Positions 7,443 to 10,937 of a stretch of 10,937 bases of DNA are shown in pieces (position 1 is the first letter of the stretch; each line of letters begins with the position of its first letter). The translations under genes and the position numbers were made by a program. Source of the DNA: Prevotellaceae bacterium (GTDB lineage Bacteria > Bacteroidota > Bacteroidia > Bacteroidales > UBA932); contig JAIRKV010000099.1 in the NCBI GenBank assembly GCA_031259935.1, positions 1 to 10,937 of the forward strand, in the 5' to 3' direction. The notes under the pieces are model-generated. The model ran no database searches, was not told the origin of the DNA, and saw only the letters and a program-made list of their open reading frames with translations.

Positions 7443-7450
7443 CAAAGGTA
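7443..7450 (-). promoter_or_regulatory. Bacteroidota -7 element upstream of the 58-aa ORF
   Basis: The minus strand reads TACCTTTG, a perfect TAnnTTTG match. The predicted start is near 7436, with a leader of about 65 bases before the ATG at 7368. There is no TTTG at the exact -33 spacing, though a T-rich stretch with TTTTTTG lies closer in, which may indicate a promoter that needs an activator. A 14-bp palindrome abuts it on the upstream side. Confidence 0.5.
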
Positions 7451-7463
7451 AAAACATGTTTTT
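7450..7463. promoter_or_regulatory. 14-bp perfect palindrome at the -7 element (operator candidate)
   Basis: AAAAACATGTTTTT is identical to its reverse complement and shares one base with the -7 element of the leftward promoter. A dimeric regulator bound here would sit in the -10 to -25 region and block transcription. The centre ACATGT is the specific part; the A and T arms are common in this AT-rich DNA, so chance is possible. Confidence 0.3.
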
Positions 7464-7492
7464 CAAAAAACCACTTTTTGGCGTAAATAAAA

Positions 7493-7523
7493 TTTCACAC
7501 TGTGTATAATTTTATTTCACACT
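7493..7523. repeat. direct repeat of TTTCACACT, 22 bp apart (binding-site candidate)
   Basis: TTTCACACT occurs at 7493-7501 and again at 7515-7523, and both copies are preceded by an ATAAAA- or TTTTA-type tract. The 22-bp period equals two helical turns, placing both copies on the same DNA face about 50-80 bp upstream of the leftward transcription start. The first copy also forms ACAC-T-GTGT. This is the usual layout for paired activator sites; no regulator is identified. Confidence 0.35.
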
Positions 7524-7612
7524 TTTATGTAAATATTTGCTGTTAAGGTATATAGTTGTTCTTTAAAACCTGTTTAAATTACATATTAATTGTAAATTAG
7601 ATGTAAAAAACA

Positions 7613-7644
7613 ATGGGTTTTGTTTCAATATTGATTAAACCCAT
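7613..7644. repeat. 8-bp perfect inverted repeat with 16-base loop
   Basis: ATGGGTTT (7613-7620) pairs with AAACCCAT (7637-7644). The loop contains a second palindrome, TCAATATTGA (7625-7634). A weaker hairpin with arms ACAAT/ATTGT lies just to the right at 7654-7670. No gene is present here. The run could be a terminator for the minus-strand Xre gene or part of a structured RNA. Confidence 0.35.
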
Positions 7645-7691
7645 GCAAAATATACAATGTTTTTTATTGTTTGTCATTTGTAAATCGAATA

Positions 7692-7797
7692 GATTTTGGC
7701 AACCTGTTCCTGATGGGGCAGGCATCTTTCTCAAAACTGCAATTTTCCAAAATCAGGCAGGTTTAAAACACCGTATAAAATACATGATTGCCAAATC
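7692..7797. other. nested dyad element, candidate structured RNA or palindromic repeat
   Basis: The outer arms are TTTGGCAA (7695-7702) and TTGCCAAA (7788-7795), extendable by GAT/ATC across one bulged T. Inside, AACCTG (7701-7706) plus CCTGAT (7709-7714) pair without mismatch with ATCAGG (7752-7757) plus CAGGTT (7758-7763), a 12-bp stem broken only by two bulged bases (7707-7708). Inside that, GCAG (7718-7721) can pair with CTGC (7737-7740). The two outermost helices compete for 7701-7702, so alternative folds are possible. It begins 34 bases past the stop of the Xre gene, has no U-tract typical of an intrinsic terminator, and is more GC-rich than its surroundings. I do not recognise it as a known riboswitch, SRP RNA, 6S RNA or tmRNA. 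Confidence 0.5.
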
Positions 7798-7831
7798 CTT
7801 TATCTGAAAATTGTACTCTTTCAAGGAGCAA

Positions 7832-8107
7832 TTACATAATATCGTAATAAGCGTAATAATCTGAATATTCCGAAAATTTAGAATCTTCAGAGGCTTTTTC
7901 TTTGCTGTTAAAATGTTTAAAAAAGTCGTAATTTAACACCTTCGATATTTGCGACAGTAATTCAGTATCAATACTCGAACGTTTAAAAATGTCATATACA
8001 TTTTCGCGTGTTTTATTTATTCGCTTTGCAAATTCGGCAACACTGAGAGAACTTTGATTTACTTTTTGCCGTATAATATTGCCTATGTGAATCTCATTTT
8101 TATTCAT
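7832..8107 (-). CDS. Xre/Cro-type helix-turn-helix regulator, 91 aa
   Basis: Residues ~8-64 form an HTH_3-like domain. IRQKVNQSSLSVAEFAKRIN gives helices 1-2, and KTRENVYDIFKRSSIDTELL gives the recognition helix and helix 4, followed by SQISKVLNYDFFKHF. This matches a small Bacteroidota family of single-domain regulators ending in an N/D-x-DFF motif. The tail (65-91) is acidic and polar and ends with a Tyr cluster (YSDYYAYYDIM), with no ligand or dimerisation domain apparent. It lies between the ABC/YcaO operon and the nitroreductase, on the same strand as both. Its own -7 element is at 8131-8138. A role in controlling the adjacent operon through the symmetric sites at 7450-7523 is possible but only inferred from proximity. 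Confidence 0.85.
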   Translation of the reverse strand: MNKNEIHIGNIIRQKVNQSSLSVAEFAKRINKTRENVYDIFKRSSIDTELLSQISKVLNYDFFKHFNSKEKASEDSKFSEYSDYYAYYDIM

Positions 8108-8130
8108 TTTTTCATTTTTATTGTAAAATG

Positions 8131-8138
8131 CAAAGTTA
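8131..8138 (-). promoter_or_regulatory. Bacteroidota -7 element for the Xre gene
   Basis: The minus strand reads TAACTTTG followed by C, a perfect TAnnTTTG match. It predicts a start near 8124 and a leader of about 17 bases before the ATG at 8107. The -33 TTTG is not evident. Confidence 0.5.
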
Positions 8139-8159
8139 GCATAAAATCTTCAATTAATT

Positions 8160-8198
8160 GTTCCTTTCGAATAAAAAATTAGCAACAATATGACATTA
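8160..8198. repeat. dispersed repeat, copy A
   Basis: The core AGCAACAATATGACATTA (8181-8198) matches 16 of 18 bases of 10775-10792 in the same orientation. The similarity extends leftward through a TCCTT-A-rich block with one or two gaps. Both copies lie in intergenic DNA. Function is unknown; it may be a short interspersed or intergenic repeat of this genome. Confidence 0.4.
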
Positions 8199-8429
8199 AT
8201 TTTATCAATTTTGTTTTGACACAAAAGTAAGCAGTCAGGAGAAAAGAAGAAACGGATTAATAATGAAAGCGACGAACAGATTCGGTATCTGTCTGCTGTT
8301 TTTAGATGCAGATGTTCGATGCAGCCAAACAATCGAAGCGCAGCAATTCAAAATTTACAGAAAAAGATAACCTGTGAGTTGTCGATTACAAAATTATCAT
8401 CTCTGTTTTTATCCGGCAGCAGTGAATCC
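8199..8429. other. gene-free stretch between the Xre gene and the nitroreductase
   Basis: No convincing gene is present. A 35-codon plus-strand frame (8264-8371) has no recognisable features. A small perfect hairpin ACAGAT-tcggt-ATCTGT lies at 8276-8292, and GATGCAG/GATGCAG is repeated directly to its right. The hairpin could help end the nitroreductase transcript, but no U-run follows it on the minus strand. Confidence 0.5.
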
Positions 8430-9029
8430 TTATTTCAAATAACCTGCGGGTTGAACCAGTATTACAGATTGATTAGGTTTGAGTTGCAATACTTTTGAAA
8501 GGTCATCTTTTTTGAACGAACCGCGAGCAACAGTTCCTAATTCTTCCGATGCGGCAAACAGATAAATATTCTGCGATATGTATCCTGAAGACATTCTTGC
8601 GCTTTCGATTGATGATTTGTCCAAATCGGCAACCATAACGATCGATACTGCTGCGTTGTTGCTGATATTCGGTTGTCCCAGAGCATCTTTGAAATCACCT
8701 TTAGCAATAAATTCCAGTAAATGCTGTTTTGCATTATAAAAATAAATTCCCGTATCGCATACAACATAAAGTTCCATTTCCTGTCTGTTGGAGCCTGTTG
8801 GCACTGTACGTTTGTCGGGACGGTTAAATCCGTTTGCAACCCAAAGCAAATTTGATAAAGTTTGTAATGGCATTTCACGTTTAACAAAAGTTCGTTCGGA
8901 ATGCCGTTCATTTACAACTTCAAAAAAAGGCTTTCCTCCTGTTTTTACAGGCGGAAGCAAATTGATGTTTTGCGCTTGCATGATTAAAACAAAAAGCAAC
9001 AAAACGAATGATAAAATAGATTTTTTCAT
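8430..9029 (-). CDS. secreted SagB/ThcOx-like nitroreductase family protein, 199 aa
   Basis: The nitroreductase/SagB fold is shown by ERHSERTF (41-48, Arg and Ser contacts to FMN), the LSNLLWVANGFNR helix (58-70), TVPTGSNRQEMELYVV (75-90) and the GYISQNIYLFAASEELGTVARG helix-turn (149-170), ending near the usual GY(P) motif (196-197, here GYLK). Family members use FMN; SagB enzymes oxidise azolines to azoles in RiPPs. Residues 1-19 are a clear signal peptide (cleavage MQA-QN), so this protein acts in the periplasm or is tethered there. This differs from the cytoplasmic RiPP dehydrogenases and matches a widespread secreted anaerobe subgroup of unknown substrate. It is probably monocistronic: a weak -7-like TAGCCTTG lies at 9069-9076, and the gaps are 322 bases downstream and 272 bases upstream. 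A link with the YcaO gene 8 kb away is only suggestive. Confidence 0.88.
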   Translation of the reverse strand: MKKSILSFVLLLFVLIMQAQNINLLPPVKTGGKPFFEVVNERHSERTFVKREMPLQTLSNLLWVANGFNRPDKRTVPTGSNRQEMELYVVCDTGIYFYNAKQHLLEFIAKGDFKDALGQPNISNNAAVSIVMVADLDKSSIESARMSSGYISQNIYLFAASEELGTVARGSFKKDDLSKVLQLKPNQSVILVQPAGYLK

Positions 9030-9068
9030 ATTTTTATTTTTTAACTGTTAATTGTCATTTTGCCATTT

Positions 9069-9076
9069 CAAGGCTA
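9069..9076 (-). promoter_or_regulatory. weak -7-like element for the nitroreductase gene
   Basis: The minus strand reads TAGCCTTG, one mismatch from TAnnTTTG, giving a leader of about 33 bases before the ATG at 9029. The rest of the 9030-9301 gap is AT-rich, with no ORF above 30 codons that I could support. Confidence 0.22.
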
Positions 9077-9301
9077 TAATTATTTTTAATTTTGCAGATA
9101 AAATATTCTTGATTATTAATTGTTTTCAACAACAAAAATTACATATAAACATGGAACAATTCAACCTGAAATAGTTTCTTATTTTTATAATCATAAATAT
9201 TTTTATTGCATAATTTCGCTACAAATTTATAAAACAATTTTCAATTACTGCTGTTCGACACAAAATTTTTATTCTTCGTTGTTGTTTTGCGTATAATAAT
9301 A

Positions 9302-10006
9302 TCAGTTTTCATTAATCAAACAAACTGTACTGCAAGCGTGAACAGCAGCCGTTTCTGTACGTAAACGCGAATTTCCCAAACTGATTTCTATAAAATTATT
9401 TTGCAGAGCAAATCGTATTTCATTTTTAGAAAAGTCGCCTTCGGGACCAATAAAAATCAGTGCATTTTCATGCGGTTTGATTATTTTTTTCAAAGAGACT
9501 TTGTCGTTTTCACCGCAATGCGCCATCAATTTTTTTCCTTCAAATTTTTGTTCTGCCATGTTTTTGAAACTCATTATTTCGTTTATTTTTGGCAAAAATG
9601 CTTTTATCGACTGTTTTGCCGCCGCAATAATTACTTTCTGCAAACGCTCTGTTTTCAGCGCTTTACGTTCCGAATGTTCGCAAACAATCGGCGTTATTTC
9701 GTCTACGCCTATCTCGGTGGCTTTTTCTAAAAACCATTCAAATCTGTCGATACTTTTTGTCGGAGCTATTGCAATGTGCAGCCTGTAATTACGTTTTTCA
9801 TAATTATTTTTTACATCAATAATATCAACAATACACTTTTTTGCAGACAAATCAGCAATTTTTGCAGTATAAAAATTTCCGCAACCATCAATAAGATAAA
9901 TCAAATCATCCGTGTTCAACCGCAAAACGCTGCGGCAATGTTTGGATTCGGTTTCATTTAAACAATAACGTATTCCGTTAATATCGGGACTGTAAAAAAC
10001 ATGCAT
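9302..10006 (-). CDS. rsmE: 16S rRNA (uracil1498-N3)-methyltransferase RsmE, 234 aa
   Basis: This SPOUT-family enzyme methylates N3 of U1498 in 16S rRNA using S-adenosylmethionine. An N-terminal PUA-like domain (about 1-70) includes HCRSVLRLNTDD. The SPOUT domain follows, with ATEIGVDEITP (96-106), ERKALKTERLQK (113-124), AAAKQSIKAFLP (128-139), and the knot motifs IGPEGDFS (186-193) and LGNSRLRTETA (210-220) that bind the methyl donor. Length is normal. The frame extends upstream to 10183, but the ATG at 10006 gives the standard MHVFYSPD start and follows the -7 element at 10033-10040, so the longer form is rejected. It is divergently transcribed from the phosphoesterase gene, with 44 bases between the starts. 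Housekeeping function; the sequence shows nothing broken. Confidence 0.95.
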   Translation of the reverse strand: MHVFYSPDINGIRYCLNETESKHCRSVLRLNTDDLIYLIDGCGNFYTAKIADLSAKKCIVDIIDVKNNYEKRNYRLHIAIAPTKSIDRFEWFLEKATEIGVDEITPIVCEHSERKALKTERLQKVIIAAAKQSIKAFLPKINEIMSFKNMAEQKFEGKKLMAHCGENDKVSLKKIIKPHENALIFIGPEGDFSKNEIRFALQNNFIEISLGNSRLRTETAAVHACSTVCLINEN

Positions 10007-10024
10007 TTTTAGAAAAATTAAATA

Positions 10025-10032
10025 TATCTTTG
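10025..10032 (+). promoter_or_regulatory. -7 element for the metallophosphoesterase gene
   Basis: TATCTTTG followed by C is a perfect TAnnTTTG. The predicted start is near 10039 and the leader about 12 bases to the ATG at 10051. It directly abuts the opposite-strand element at 10033-10040. Confidence 0.5.
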
Positions 10033-10040
10033 CAAAATTA
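10033..10040 (-). promoter_or_regulatory. -7 element for rsmE
   Basis: The minus strand reads TAATTTTG followed by C, a perfect TAnnTTTG. The predicted start is near 10026, inside the facing -7 element, with a leader of about 20 bases to the rsmE ATG at 10006. Confidence 0.5.
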
Positions 10041-10050
10041 TAAAATAAAA

Positions 10051-10551
10051 ATGAAAATAGGTTTACTTTCAGATACTCACGGCACATTCGACAATAAATT
10101 GAAAAACTTTTTCGCCGATGTTGATGAAATTTGGCATGCAGGCGATTTTGGCAATATACAAACTGCCGATGCAATTGCTGCATTCAAACCTGTACGGGGC
10201 GTTCATGGAAATTGCGACGGACAGGATGTTCGTATTGTTTACCCTAAAATTCTTCGTTTTGTTTGCGAAAACATTGATGTTATGATGACGCATATCGGAG
10301 GCTATCCTGCTCATTACGATTATTCAATTTACAGAGAGTTTTTAATAAAATCTCCAAAACTTTTCATTTGCGGACATTCACATATTTTGAAAGTGATGAA
10401 CGATAAACAGTTTGGTTTTTTACATATAAATCCCGGAGCGGCAGGAAATTACGGATTTCACGCAGTACGTACGGCAGCGCGTTTTGAAATCAGCGATGGC
10501 AATATTGCAAACCTCGAAGTGGGCGAATGGCAAAAAGAGAAACAGCGATAA
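10051..10551 (+). CDS. YfcE/MJ0936-family metallophosphoesterase, 166 aa
   Basis: This is a calcineurin-like phosphodiesterase with all dinuclear metal-binding motifs: SDTHG (D8, H10), HAGD (D32), HGNCD (N54), THIGGYP (H81) and CGHSH (H109, H111), followed by NPGAAG (127-132). Family members (YfcE, MJ0936) hydrolyse phosphodiester bonds with Mn or Ni in vitro; the natural substrate is generally unknown. Length is typical and the protein is cytoplasmic, with no signal peptide. The ATG at 10051 (MKIGLLSDTHG) is the start. A TTG at 10030 in frame would add seven residues and lies inside the -7 element, so it is rejected. The gene is divergent from rsmE. The C-terminal QKEKQR tail is unremarkable. 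Confidence 0.93.
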   Translation: MKIGLLSDTHGTFDNKLKNFFADVDEIWHAGDFGNIQTADAIAAFKPVRGVHGNCDGQDVRIVYPKILRFVCENIDVMMTHIGGYPAHYDYSIYREFLIKSPKLFICGHSHILKVMNDKQFGFLHINPGAAGNYGFHAVRTAARFEISDGNIANLEVGEWQKEKQR

Positions 10552-10583
10552 ATTTTCTTTAAAATGATTTAGAATGATGTTTT

Positions 10584-10596
10584 TTGTCGTCGACAA
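10584..10596. repeat. short inverted repeat TTGTCG/CGACAA
   Basis: Six-base arms are separated by one base, 33 bases past the phosphoesterase stop and preceded by a T-rich run. It may act as a weak bidirectional termination or protein-binding site; it cannot form a normal RNA hairpin with a one-base loop without losing inner pairs. Confidence 0.25.
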
Positions 10597-10620
10597 TGCT
10601 CCGCTCCTCTATGCTTCGTA

Positions 10621-10644
10621 ATTTAACGATTTAAGAATTTAAAG
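10621..10644. repeat. tandem 8-bp repeat ATTTAAnn, three copies
   Basis: ATTTAACG, ATTTAAGA and ATTTAAAG follow one another without gaps, and a partial fourth unit ATTAAAAA follows. ATTTAACG-type runs are familiar in Bacteroidota intergenic DNA. It has no coding role. Confidence 0.55.
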
Positions 10645-10752
10645 ATTAAAAAATATCGCCAAAATTTCTTTCGGTCGATGATCTGATGCAAAGCAACAAA
10701 ATAAATAATGAAATGAAACGCCGATACACAAAAACCTTATTTTAAATAGTCG

Positions 10753-10792
10753 CTCCTTAAAAAATAAAAAAATCAGCAATAATACGACATTA
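10753..10792. repeat. dispersed repeat, copy B
   Basis: The core AGCAATAATACGACATTA (10775-10792) matches 8181-8198 at 16 of 18 bases, in the same orientation. It is preceded by a similar TCCTT plus A-rich block. Confidence 0.4.
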
Positions 10793-10861
10793 TTTCTGTT
10801 CTCTTAATTTTTTTATCGGACAGTAGTGTTTTAAAATATTAAATTAAAGGCATTTATATAT

Positions 10862-10937
10862 TCAATCAATTTTGTATTCAAATTTTATATTTGCCAAATC
10901 AGTGTTTGCTTTTGTAATTTTATCTGCCAGATCTGTT
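10862..10937 (-). CDS. possible C-terminal 24 residues of a gene entering from the right edge
   Basis: One minus-strand frame is open from the edge to a TGA at 10862-10864 and reads TDLADKITKANTDLANIKFE then YKID, a charged, amphipathic, coding-like sequence without rare residues. The other two minus frames close quickly or read poorly. It would converge with the phosphoesterase gene. The fragment is too short to assign a family, and 24 open codons can arise by chance. Confidence 0.35.
   Translation of the reverse strand, partial: TDLADKITKANTDLANIKFEYKID

Larger units (their letters stand above)
10552..10861. other. gene-free stretch after the phosphoesterase
   Basis: No coding frame is supportable on either strand. 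The stretch contains an inverted repeat TTGTCG-t-CGACAA (10584-10596), an 8-bp tandem repeat (10621-10644) and copy B of a dispersed repeat (10753-10792). No strong hairpin with a T-run was found after 10551. Confidence 0.6.

Noticed and set aside
7597..7677. Minus-strand 26-codon ORF (begins MTNNKKHCIFCMG) with a CxxC pair, considered as a RiPP precursor
   Set aside because: It coincides with the 7613-7644 inverted repeat and the 7654-7670 hairpin, lies upstream of the predicted operon promoter, and has no supporting start signal.
7692..7797. Identity of the nested dyad as SRP RNA, 6S RNA, tmRNA or a cobalamin riboswitch
   Set aside because: The conserved sequences of these RNAs that I know (for example the GGAAGGAAGCAGCC-type SRP loop) are not present.
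7613..7807. Plus-strand 64-codon ORF (begins MGFVSILIKPMQNIQC)
   Set aside because: It runs straight through two inverted-repeat structures, has no promoter or recognisable domain, and its codons appear dictated by the dyads. Non-coding is the simpler reading.
8150..8332. Minus-strand 60-codon frame upstream of the Xre gene
   Set aside because: It contains a dispersed-repeat copy, lies across the Xre promoter side of the gap, and its translation is Leu/Cys/Phe-rich without domain-like features.
8537..8911. 124-codon minus-strand frame inside the nitroreductase gene
   Set aside because: It is a shadow frame: the overlapping frame has the nitroreductase motifs and signal peptide.
9087..9094. 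TAATTTTG on the plus strand in the gap before the nitroreductase, as a rightward promoter
   Set aside because: No supportable plus-strand gene lies downstream before rsmE, which is on the other strand. Such matches are expected in AT-rich DNA.
10007..10183. N-terminal extension of rsmE by 59 codons
   Set aside because: It would overlap the divergent phosphoesterase gene and the promoter elements. The family's N-terminus (MHVFYSPD) begins at 10006.
1..10937. CRISPR arrays, tRNA, rRNA, IS elements
   Set aside because: No regularly spaced repeats, cloverleaf-like conserved loops, rRNA signature segments or transposase frames were seen.

Overview
The window reads as chromosomal DNA of a low-G+C member of the Bacteroidota, probably Bacteroidales. 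This rests on a GLPGLI-family protein paired with an outer-membrane beta-barrel protein that carries a carboxypeptidase-regulatory-like domain, on the lack of Shine-Dalgarno sequences, and on several Bacteroidota-type -7 elements (TAnnTTTG) in front of genes. No rRNA, tRNA, IS element or CRISPR array was found.

Left part (1-7450, all minus strand): a compact, apparently co-transcribed gene set. In transcription order it holds a possible 58-aa ORF, ABC ATPase 1, ABC-2 permease 1, membrane protein/permease 2, ABC ATPase 2, a secreted GLPGLI protein, an 888-aa outer-membrane protein, two overlapping micro-ORFs (37 and 22 codons), and the first 86 codons of a YcaO-domain gene that runs off the left edge. 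YcaO enzymes install azolines, thioamides or amidines on ribosomally made peptides, so this looks like a RiPP-type locus with its own inner-membrane exporters and envelope proteins. The YcaO identification comes from my translation of the edge fragment; the precursor peptide is not established.

Middle (7451-7831): about 380 bases with no convincing gene but unusually rich in symmetry. There is a palindrome against the -7 element of the leftward promoter, a 22-bp-spaced direct repeat, an 8-bp inverted repeat, and a nested dyad of about 105 bases with a 12-bp bulged stem. It looks like a regulatory region and/or a structured RNA. Next to it is a small Xre/Cro-type DNA-binding protein (7832-8107), a plausible local regulator.

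Right part (8108-10937): a 322-base gene-free gap, a secreted SagB/ThcOx-like nitroreductase, then housekeeping genes. These are rsmE (16S rRNA m3U1498 methyltransferase) and, divergent from it, a YfcE/MJ0936-type metallophosphoesterase. The two share a 44-base spacer with back-to-back -7 elements. The final 386 bases hold a short tandem repeat, a second copy of a dispersed repeat also present at 8160-8198, and possibly the last 24 codons of a minus-strand gene entering from the right edge.
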